This document shows, in pieces, positions 57,834 through 64,000 of a DNA stretch of 64,000 nucleotides (position 1 is the first letter of the stretch; each line of letters starts with the position of its first letter). The stretch is from Pseudomonadota bacterium (GTDB lineage: Bacteria > Pseudomonadota > Alphaproteobacteria > Micropepsales > Micropepsaceae), in the NCBI GenBank assembly GCA_021851325.1, contig JAJZDZ010000003.1, forward strand, positions 124,001 through 188,000. The letters are read 5' to 3'. The notes beneath the pieces are model-generated. The model did not search any database. It saw nothing but the letters and a program-made list of their open reading frames with translations, and was not told the origin of the DNA. Made by a program: the position numbers and the translations under genes.

Positions 57834-57848
57834 TTAACGCTCTATTGA
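57834..57848. promoter_or_regulatory. near-consensus CtrA-type site
   Basis: TTAA (57834-57837), 7 nt, then TTGA (57845-57848): one base off the TTAA-N7-TTAA box bound by the cell-cycle regulator CtrA. It lies between the divergent divK and DUF3572 genes, touching the DUF3572 start. Confidence 0.35.
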
Positions 57849-57850
57849 CA

Positions 57851-58120
57851 ATGACCCCTCCCCCTACCCCCTCGGCCGAGGTTCTAGCCCTCGAAATCTT
57901 GGAATTTCTCGCAGAATCTCAGGCGCCCCTCGACCGTTTTGTCGCAGAAAGCGGGATCACGATTGGCGAACTGCGAACCCGGGCCAGCGCACCGGAATTT
58001 CTGGCCGCGGTAATGGACTTCCTGCTGAACCATGAGGACCTGGCACGAGAATTCTGCACGACGCGCTCGCTCAGCGCCGAAGCCCTTCACCGCGCTCGCA
58101 GGGGGCTACCGGGTGCATGA
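57851..58120 (+). CDS. DUF3572 family protein
   Basis: An 89-residue protein of a family largely confined to alphaproteobacteria, with unknown function. Core pattern: A-E-V-L-A-L-E-I-L-E-F-L-A near residue 10, G-I-T-I-G-E-L-R-T-R-A near residue 38, and F-L-A-A-V-M-D-F-L-L-N-H-E near residue 52. It sits divergent to divK as in many relatives, and its stop overlaps the next gene as ATGA. The ATG at 57851 is preferred to a TTG at 57845; no ribosome site is visible. Confidence 0.88.
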   Translation: MTPPPTPSAEVLALEILEFLAESQAPLDRFVAESGITIGELRTRASAPEFLAAVMDFLLNHEDLAREFCTTRSLSAEALHRARRGLPGA

Positions 58121-58761
58121 GCGACCTCTATATTACAGCCGACACGGTACCGATTGATGCCAACCGCCCTCTTCTGATCGTCGACGCCGACGAAGTCTTG
58201 CTACGCTTCGTTGCCGGGCTGGAGGCGTTTCTCGACCCCAAAGGGCTCGTTCTTGATCTGACGAGCTACCGCCTACACGGTAACGTGCGGGTGCGCGCGA
58301 CCGGCGAACCACTTCTTGATGTTGAGGTCACCGCCCTTCTTGAGGAATTTAGGTCAGATCTTGATGATCTTGAGGCGGTGGAGCATGCCGATGCTGCCCT
58401 AGCGGAACTGAGCCCGCTACTGCAGATCGTGGTGCTTTCGAATGTGAGCCCACATCAGGCCCCGGCTCGGCTTCGCAACCTCCAGCGGCTGGGGTGGCAC
58501 CTGCCATTGCTATGTAATGCCGGGCCCAAAGGGCCCGCGGTTGCAGTTCTGGCTCGACGGGCGGCTCCAACGGCATTTTTCGTCGACGATATCGGCCAGC
58601 ATCTGCACTCTGCCGCCGCCAACGCCCCGGCCGTGATTCGCATTCACCTGGTTGGTGATGACCGGTTAAAGCCGCTTCTGCCGCCAGCACCTGACGCCCA
58701 TTTGCGGGCTGAAGACTGGCGCGAAGTCAGTACCTTCATCCGCGCCCGGCTCATTGGCTGA
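58117..58761 (+). CDS. HAD-like protein
   Basis: A 214-residue protein with the motif order of the haloacid dehalogenase fold. An N-terminal acidic D-A-D-E-V-L-L comes near residue 23 (motif I), then V-V-L-S-N-V-S near residue 110 (motif II). A lysine in G-P-K-G-P-A follows near residue 142, and F-F-V-D-D-I-G-Q-H near residue 155 is the acidic motif IV. A phosphatase activity is plausible but the substrate is unknown. Translation probably couples to DUF3572 (ATGA overlap). Confidence 0.75.
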   Translation: MSDLYITADTVPIDANRPLLIVDADEVLLRFVAGLEAFLDPKGLVLDLTSYRLHGNVRVRATGEPLLDVEVTALLEEFRSDLDDLEAVEHADAALAELSPLLQIVVLSNVSPHQAPARLRNLQRLGWHLPLLCNAGPKGPAVAVLARRAAPTAFFVDDIGQHLHSAAANAPAVIRIHLVGDDRLKPLLPPAPDAHLRAEDWREVSTFIRARLIG

Positions 58762-58953
58762 ACCCGATCATTACCCGCAAGACGCAGTCGAGCACACCCT
58801 AATAACGAGCGGTCTCAGGTAATACAGCGCCAGAACATTCCCAAGGCTCACACCGCCTCACTCCGGTTAGAGCTGGCATGAAAGCGGCGTCCTGGGCTGG
58901 CAGCGTACCAACACCTGTCCTAAACTTGCCACGGTACTCATTCCCTTGGTTCC

Positions 58954-59862
58954 ATGGCTTCGCTGCGCTATCGCTTCGGTATTGACCTTGGCGGCACCAA
59001 AATCGAAATCGCGGCACTGGATGCAAGCAGCAACATAGTCTTGCGGGAGCGAACCCCGACTCCCAGGCTGGATTATGCTGCCACCGTAAGCAGTATAGTC
59101 GGCCTCGTCACCTCTGCGGAGGCTCAGCTCTGCGCATCGGGAAGTGTTGGCGTTGCCATCCCCGGCACACTCAGTTCTTTAAGCGGGACGGTGAAGAACG
59201 CCAATTCGACCTGGCTCAATGGCCGCCAGCTCGGTACTGACCTTGAGACAGCGCTGGGACGCCCCGTGCGCCTCGCCAATGACGCCAACTGTTTCGCACT
59301 CTCCGAGGCAACTGACGGGGCGGCGGCTGGAGCCAATGTAGTATTCGGGGTCATATTGGGCACCGGCGTCGGTGGTGGTCTAGTGATCAGAGGACAGGTG
59401 ATCCCTGGCGCCCATGGAATTGCGGGCGAGTGGGGGCATAACCCCTTGCCGCAGGCCCATGGCGAGGAGCTCCCCGGCCCGGCTTGCTACTGTGGTCGAC
59501 GGGGCTGCATCGAAACCTTTCTCAGCGGCCCGGCGCTCGAGGCCTCCTACGTGCGGCAAGGCGGGAAGCCATGGGCGGCCACTGACATTGCCCGGCGCGC
59601 GAGCGAGGGCGAAACCTTGGCGCTGGCGGTTCTTGCTCAGCATCAGGACCGTCTTGCGCGGGCACTTGGTACGGTCGTCAATCTGCTTGATCCGGACTGC
59701 ATTGTGCTTGGAGGCGGTCTATCAAACCTTGAGAGCCTTTATTCGGGTCTGCGTGAACGGGTGATGGCTTACGCGTTTACACCGGAGGCCCCGCCGCGAA
59801 TCCACCGTAACCGCCACGGCGATTCCTCGGGAGTACGGGGCGCCGCATGGCTTTGGCCATGA
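58954..59862 (+). CDS. ROK-family sugar kinase
   Basis: A 302-residue kinase of the fructokinase/N-acetylglucosamine kinase type. The ATP motif F-G-I-D-L-G-G-T-K-I lies near residue 7. Sugar-binding N-D-A-N-C-F-A near residue 109 and G-T-G-V-G-G-G-L near residue 137 follow. The zinc site is G-E-W-G-H-N-P then C-Y-C-G-R-R-G-C-I-E-T near residue 180. The exact sugar is not readable. Its stop overlaps dinB as ATGA. Confidence 0.92.
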   Translation: MASLRYRFGIDLGGTKIEIAALDASSNIVLRERTPTPRLDYAATVSSIVGLVTSAEAQLCASGSVGVAIPGTLSSLSGTVKNANSTWLNGRQLGTDLETALGRPVRLANDANCFALSEATDGAAAGANVVFGVILGTGVGGGLVIRGQVIPGAHGIAGEWGHNPLPQAHGEELPGPACYCGRRGCIETFLSGPALEASYVRQGGKPWAATDIARRASEGETLALAVLAQHQDRLARALGTVVNLLDPDCIVLGGGLSNLESLYSGLRERVMAYAFTPEAPPRIHRNRHGDSSGVRGAAWLWP

Positions 59863-61106
59863 ACAGTTTCTGCCGCGATTGTCTTACCGAAAACGTAGGA
59901 CAGCGTTGCCATGCCTGCGGCAGCCGGCGGGTGCTTGCTCATGACGAACTAAACAGCCTCAGCCTCGCCCACCTGGACTGCGACGCATTTTACGCTGCGA
60001 TCGAAAAGCGTGATGATCCTTCCCTGCTCGACAAGCCGGTGATTATTGGCGGTGGCAAACGCGGGGTCGTTTCGACCGCCTGCTATATTGCACGGATTTT
60101 TGGGGTGCGCTCGGCGATGCCCATGTTCCAGGCCCTGAAGCTATGCCCTGAGGCAGTCGTCATCTCCCCAAATATCAAGAAATATACCGAAGTTGCCCGC
60201 GCGGTCCGTACAGCTATGCGGGCGCTGACGCCGCTGGTGGAACCTGTTTCGCTTGACGAGGCTTATCTGGATCTGACGGGAACCGAACGACTGCATGGAA
60301 CCTCGCCGGCCCGGACCATGGCCAAGCTGGCCAGGCGCATCGAGCAAGAGATTGGAATTACTGTCTCGATTGGCCTATCGTTCAATAAGTTCCTGGCCAA
60401 GGTAGCGTCCGATCTCGACAAGCCCCGGGGTTTCGCAGTGGTCGGTCACGCCGAAGCGATTGACTTCCTCCGTTCCAAGCCAATTTCGTTTATCCGTGGG
60501 GTCGGCGACGCCACCGCAGCCAGACTGGCACGCGATGGGATCACCCGTATCGCCCAGCTTCAGGACATGGCGCCCGACGATTTGGCCAAGCGTTATGGCA
60601 AGACAGGGTGGTGGCTAGCAAATATGGCGCGAGCCGAAGACAAAAGGCCTGTTGATCCGGATACCGAAATGAAGAGCATCTCTGGTGAGACGACCTTTGC
60701 CGAGGATATCGTTGACCTTGAAATGCTGTCCCAACTCCTGTGGGATCAGGCAGAACGGGTTTCCGCCCGGGCCAAGGCAGCACAAATAGGCGGCCGAACA
60801 ATTACCTTGAAGCTGAAGACTTCACGTTTTCAGACTCGGTCCCGTGCCGCGTCACTCGATGCACCGACCCAGCTTGCGCATCGCATTTTTGAAGTCGCTC
60901 GTCCGCTGCTTGCGCGCGAGGCAGACGGAACTGCGTTCCGTCTCATCGGGGTTGGCCTGTCCCATCTTGCTCCAGCCGGCGATTGTGACCCTCCCGATCT
61001 TCTAGGAGGCGGCCGTCAGGCGGCCGCCGAACGTGCTATCGATAAGGTCCGCGCCAAATTTGGCCGCGATGTTGTTGCCAAAGGACGATCTTTGACCCGC
61101 CGTTAG
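59859..61106 (+). CDS. dinB: DNA polymerase IV with N-terminal zinc ribbon
   Basis: A 415-residue Y-family translesion polymerase. A short zinc ribbon (C-x2-C at residues 4-7 and C-x2-C near 16-19) precedes the catalytic core, as in many alphaproteobacterial DinB proteins. The core has L-D-C-D-A-F-Y near residue 40, S-L-D-E-A-Y-L-D near residue 132, and H-G-T-S-P-A-R. The little-finger domain contains T-I-T-L-K-L-K. The ATG at 59859 overlaps the ROK stop (ATGA); an ATG at 59847 adds four residues. I see no GTTC-N7-GTTC LexA box upstream. It overlaps the convergent amidase by 4 bp. Confidence 0.95.
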   Translation: MNSFCRDCLTENVGQRCHACGSRRVLAHDELNSLSLAHLDCDAFYAAIEKRDDPSLLDKPVIIGGGKRGVVSTACYIARIFGVRSAMPMFQALKLCPEAVVISPNIKKYTEVARAVRTAMRALTPLVEPVSLDEAYLDLTGTERLHGTSPARTMAKLARRIEQEIGITVSIGLSFNKFLAKVASDLDKPRGFAVVGHAEAIDFLRSKPISFIRGVGDATAARLARDGITRIAQLQDMAPDDLAKRYGKTGWWLANMARAEDKRPVDPDTEMKSISGETTFAEDIVDLEMLSQLLWDQAERVSARAKAAQIGGRTITLKLKTSRFQTRSRAASLDAPTQLAHRIFEVARPLLAREADGTAFRLIGVGLSHLAPAGDCDPPDLLGGGRQAAAERAIDKVRAKFGRDVVAKGRSLTRR

Positions 61107-61975
61107 GCATCGTCATGGTGGCGCGTCAGAATCCCATAGAGATCTGGACGCCGATCGCGAAACACACCCCAGCTCGCGCGCATCTTGGTCAGCAGGTCAA
61201 GGTCAAAATGGGCAGTAATTATACCCTCGTCCTCGCGATCGAGTTCGGCCACGATTTCTCCTGCGGGCCCGGCGATAAAAGAAGAACCATAAAATGTCAG
61301 CTCCGAATGCAGACCTTTTTCGACTCCTACCCTATTGGCGGCAATCACAGGCATCAGATTGGCAGCAGCATGTCCCTGCATTGTTCGACGCCAGTGATCG
61401 CGCGAATCGATGGGAAAAGCTGGAGGTGGTTCCGAGCCGATAGCAGTCGGATATAGAAGGGCTTCCGCGCCCATCAACGCCATCGCACGTGCGGCCTCTG
61501 GAAACCACTGGTCCCAGCAAATTGCACATCCCAGTGCGCCGGCGCGCGTTTGCCACACCCGAAAACCGGAATCTCCAGGGGTAAAATAGTACTTTTCCTG
61601 ATAACCTGGTCCATCAGGAATATGTGCCTTGCGGTACCGTCCGAGCACTGTGCCATCGGCGTCAATCATGGCCAATGCATTGAAGTAAGCGGTGCCGGCG
61701 CGCTCAAAGAAGCTTACAGGCAAGACCACAGCTAGAGTTCGGGCGAGTTCCGCCATTTCACGAACGAGCGGATTGTCCACAAACGGGCGGGCCAACGCAA
61801 AAAAATCTGCTGACTGATCCTGACAGAAGTAAGGGGTTTCGAATAATTCCTGTAGAAGGACAACGTTAGCCCCCTGCGCGGCTGCAGCCCGCACCAGTTC
61901 CTTGGCTTTCCTCAAATTTTCGTCACGATCCCATGTGCAGGAGAACTGGACGGCGGCGAAGCTGACGGATCTCAT
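61103..61975 (-). CDS. aguB: N-carbamoylputrescine amidase
   Basis: A 290-residue nitrilase-fold enzyme hydrolysing N-carbamoylputrescine to putrescine. The catalytic triad is visible: Glu in L-L-Q-E-L-F-E near residue 42, Lys in Y-R-K-A-H-I-P-D near residue 118, and Cys in C-A-I-C-W-D-Q-W-F-P-E near residue 157. S-R-D-H-W-R-R and the family-typical Y-F-T-P-G-D-S-G are also present. ATG 61975 lies just past the aguA stop, so an operon is likely. The longer frame to 62017 runs into aguA. Confidence 0.94.
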   Translation of the reverse strand: MRSVSFAAVQFSCTWDRDENLRKAKELVRAAAAQGANVVLLQELFETPYFCQDQSADFFALARPFVDNPLVREMAELARTLAVVLPVSFFERAGTAYFNALAMIDADGTVLGRYRKAHIPDGPGYQEKYYFTPGDSGFRVWQTRAGALGCAICWDQWFPEAARAMALMGAEALLYPTAIGSEPPPAFPIDSRDHWRRTMQGHAAANLMPVIAANRVGVEKGLHSELTFYGSSFIAGPAGEIVAELDREDEGIITAHFDLDLLTKMRASWGVFRDRRPDLYGILTRHHDDA

Positions 61976-61983
61976 GGCAATAC

Positions 61984-63036
61984 TCAGCGCCCCAAAGGTT
62001 CCTGTTGGGTGATGCAATGAATTCCGCCGCCCCCCATGACCACGTCCTGTGCGTCAATCTGCAGGATATCTCGTCCCGGAAAGCAATCCGCAATGACGGC
62101 GCGTGCAGCCTCATCATTGGCATCTTCAAATGCCGGCATCACCACACCGCCATTGGTAAGATAAAAATTGACGTAGCTTGCAGCAAGCGGGCGCCCCCTC
62201 CAGTCCAGTCGGCTCACAGCGGGCTGGACAATTTCAGCGACCTTAAGAACCCGGCCCTCAGCGTCACGGGTTGCCTTCAGTCGGCGGATCGCTTCACGTG
62301 CCGGCCCGTAATCGGGATGCGACTTATCTTGCGGCACACCAACGATGACAAGGCCAGGGGCCGCAAAACAGGCAATATTGTCAATGTGGCCATCGGTCTC
62401 CTCATCGCAAAACCCATCGCCCAGCCAGATAATTCGCCGGGCTCCGGTAAACAGGGCTAGCCGCTCCTCGACTTGTTGCTGTGTTAGTTCCGGATTACGG
62501 TTGGAATTAAGGAGACACTGCTCAGTGGTTAGCAGGGTACCCTGACCATCTACATGGATCGCCCCCCCTTCACAAACAAGCGGCGCAAGGTAGACCGGTG
62601 TCTGGAGGCGTTGCCCCACGCGGGTTGCAAACTGGGCGTCTTCTACATAGGGGGCATATTTGCCACCCCAGGCATTGAATTGCCACTGCACCGCGGCAGG
62701 CAAGGCGCCCTGGCCGATTACAAAGGTCGGGCCGATATCCCGGGCCCATGAATCATCCAGCGGACACTCGAAAATCTCCGCTTTACCCGCACACGCGAGC
62801 TTTACCTCCGGGGCATCAGATGGCCGGACGGCCATAACGACCGGTTCAAATGTCGAGATAGCCCGGGCTATACGTGCCACCGCCTGCTTGGCACGCAGCA
62901 GACCATCCGGTCCCCCCCACGCCTCCGTGCGACAGGGCCAGCACATCCAGGTACGCGCGTGCGCAGTCCACTCCGCCGGCATCCAATAGCCATCGCGAAC
63001 GGGACATGGGTCGTCTGCGTCGAGGCGTCGCGTCAT
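61984..63036 (-). CDS. aguA: agmatine deiminase
   Basis: A 350-residue guanidino-modifying enzyme converting agmatine to N-carbamoylputrescine. The catalytic cysteine lies in G-G-G-G-I-H-C-I-T near the C-terminus. W-A-R-D-I-G-P-T-F near residue 96 and E-T-D-G-H-I-D-N near residue 212 supply the other active-site residues; N-A-W-G-G-K lies near residue 118. With aguB it makes putrescine from arginine-derived agmatine. ATG at 63036. Confidence 0.96.
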   Translation of the reverse strand: MTRRLDADDPCPVRDGYWMPAEWTAHARTWMCWPCRTEAWGGPDGLLRAKQAVARIARAISTFEPVVMAVRPSDAPEVKLACAGKAEIFECPLDDSWARDIGPTFVIGQGALPAAVQWQFNAWGGKYAPYVEDAQFATRVGQRLQTPVYLAPLVCEGGAIHVDGQGTLLTTEQCLLNSNRNPELTQQQVEERLALFTGARRIIWLGDGFCDEETDGHIDNIACFAAPGLVIVGVPQDKSHPDYGPAREAIRRLKATRDAEGRVLKVAEIVQPAVSRLDWRGRPLAASYVNFYLTNGGVVMPAFEDANDEAARAVIADCFPGRDILQIDAQDVVMGGGGIHCITQQEPLGR

Positions 63037-63151
63037 GGGCCCTCCACCACCCTCTATAGCGGCAGATTGCGCGTCGCGGGAGCCCTTCTTTCCGCTCGCA
63101 TCGCCGGCCGTGGCGGATTAGCTTCCGCTTGCGTCCACAAAGGAGGATTCT

Positions 63152-63619
63152 ATGACCGGCACCATCGACCGGCGCCTGAGCGAGCTTGGTATAGTATTGC
63201 CGCAGCCGCCAGCCCCCGTTGCGTCCTATGTACCCTATGTGACAACCGGCAACCTGGTTTTCATCTCGGGTCAGATCCCGCTGGAAAACGGTCAGGTTCG
63301 CTACGCGGGCACGGTAGGAAAGGATATGAGCCTGGATGACGGTAAGGCGGCAGCCCGGATGTGCGGGATCAATCTCATCGCTCAGTTGAAAGTGGCATGC
63401 GGTGGTAATCTGGACCGGGTCCAACGCTGCGTCCGCCTCGGTGTCTTCGTCAATGCCATCCCGGGCTTTGGTCAGCACCCGGAGATCGCCAATGGAGCCT
63501 CTGATCTGATGCTTGAGGTTTTTGGCGATAATGGCCGTCATGCGCGCGCCGCGGTAGGTGCCGGTTCGCTGCCCAGAAACGTAGCCGTGGAAGTAGAAGC
63601 GGTGTTTGAAATCAAGTGA
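63152..63619 (+). CDS. RidA family protein
   Basis: A 155-residue Rid-superfamily protein, expected to be a trimeric enamine/imine deaminase that removes reactive 2-aminoacrylate. T-G-N-L-V-F-I-S-G-Q-I-P near residue 34, the R-V-Q-R-C-V-R-L-G-V-F-V-N strand, and the active-site arginine in G-S-L-P-R-N-V-A-V-E-V-E near residue 145. AAAGGAGG lies 6 nt upstream of the ATG, one of the strongest ribosome sites here. Its stop overlaps the next gene as GTGA. Confidence 0.94.
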   Translation: MTGTIDRRLSELGIVLPQPPAPVASYVPYVTTGNLVFISGQIPLENGQVRYAGTVGKDMSLDDGKAAARMCGINLIAQLKVACGGNLDRVQRCVRLGVFVNAIPGFGQHPEIANGASDLMLEVFGDNGRHARAAVGAGSLPRNVAVEVEAVFEIK

Positions 63620-64000
63620 GCGGGGTTTCGGCGCGCATCGTCGGTGGTGTTGACGCGATTGGGCGTGAAGTCTGGAACGCCTGTGCCAACCCTAATGCTC
63701 TCACCGAGCCGCATCCCTTCACGACCTACGAGTTCTTTTCGGCCCTGGAAGATACCGGCTGCGCGAGTATTCGCAGTGGATGGCAACCCGTTCACCTAGT
63801 ACTGACGGACGGCACTGCAATCGTCGCAGTGATGCCGCTATACGCCAAAAATCACTCTCACGGGGAATACGTATTTGACTGGGGCTGGGCTGATGCTTTC
63901 GAACGTGCAGGGGGCGTCTATTACCCTAAGCTGCAAGCGGCAGTCCCGTTCACTCCAGTTACCGGCCACCGGTTATTGGTTGGTGCAAATGCGCCCAAAG
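63616..64000 (+). CDS. GNAT/FemAB-like protein (DUF482), 5' part, runs off the window
   Basis: The first 128 codons, from a GTG at 63616 overlapping the RidA stop. The text reads P-H-P-F-T-T-Y-E-F-F-S-A-L-E near residue 35, then V-M-P-L-Y-A-K-N-H-S-H-G-E-Y-V-F-D-W-G-W-A near residue 73. Y-Y-P-K-L-Q-A-A-V-P-F-T-P-V-T-G follows near residue 103. This is the signature of DUF482 proteins, an acyl-CoA N-acyltransferase fold sometimes annotated as peptidoglycan biosynthesis proteins. Function is not established. The RidA-DUF482 pairing suggests an operon. Confidence 0.8.
   Translation, partial: MSGVSARIVGGVDAIGREVWNACANPNALTEPHPFTTYEFFSALEDTGCASIRSGWQPVHLVLTDGTAIVAVMPLYAKNHSHGEYVFDWGWADAFERAGGVYYPKLQAAVPFTPVTGHRLLVGANAPK

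Overview
The window is chromosomal DNA from an alphaproteobacterium. The evidence is the CcrM-type GANTC methyltransferase beside rnhB, the divK-pleD pair with a divergent DUF3572 gene, a split b/b' ATP synthase F0 operon (atpI-atpB-atpE-atpF'-atpF), nuoA next to tRNA-Asp/tRNA-Val/HU/lon/clpX/clpP/tig, and a zinc-ribbon DinB. I cannot place it below class from sequence alone. Base composition is evenly GC-rich. No rRNA, phage, insertion sequence or CRISPR array is visible; most of the window is core genome.

Layout. 1-9.4 kb (minus strand): start of nuoA, tRNA-Asp, two small exported proteins, tRNA-Val, HU, lon, clpX, clpP, trigger factor, tRNA-Leu (protein quality control). 9.4-17.1 kb: an L,D-transpeptidase divergent from a small lipoprotein, NAD(P)HX repair enzyme, SleB-type wall hydrolase, pyruvate phosphate dikinase. 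17.2-22.4 kb: glyS-glyQ-methyltransferase-DUF2007 operon, divergent from a polyprenyl diphosphate synthase. 22.6-27.5 kb: NTF2-like protein, then ETF-QO, TPR lipoprotein and ispE. 27.5-34 kb: uracil-DNA glycosylase, moaB, radical SAM protein, rnhB, ccrM, mutY, DciA-like protein, DsbA-like protein. 34.8-41 kb: smc and the F0 operon. 41.2-42.5 kb: an unusual Tat-signal/Gly-Pro-Gly-repeat/Hint protein with a long AT-patched upstream region. 42.5-52 kb: aspS, rnd, scpB-scpA-nagZ-SPOR, dgt, erpA, xth. 52-64 kb: truncated VOC protein, histidine phosphatase, CoA-transferase, SDR, FrnE-like protein, pleD, divK, DUF3572, HAD protein, ROK kinase, dinB, aguB-aguA (agmatine to putrescine), RidA and the start of a GNAT/FemAB-like gene.

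Most notable. (1) The Hint protein at 41206-42018: after signal cleavage its N-terminus would be only 13 Gly-Pro-Gly triplets running straight into the Hint cysteine, so the Hint chemistry would act on a pure Gly-Pro tail. (2) Five GANTC sites within 59 bp directly upstream of ccrM, the enzyme expected to methylate them. (3) A perfect FNR/FixK-type box in a 338-bp intergenic region with no visible gene. (4) Two GANTC sites forming a palindrome just before the SleB hydrolase gene. (5) A CtrA-like half-consensus site between divK and DUF3572. Many gene junctions overlap (TGATG or ATGA), which settles several start codons.
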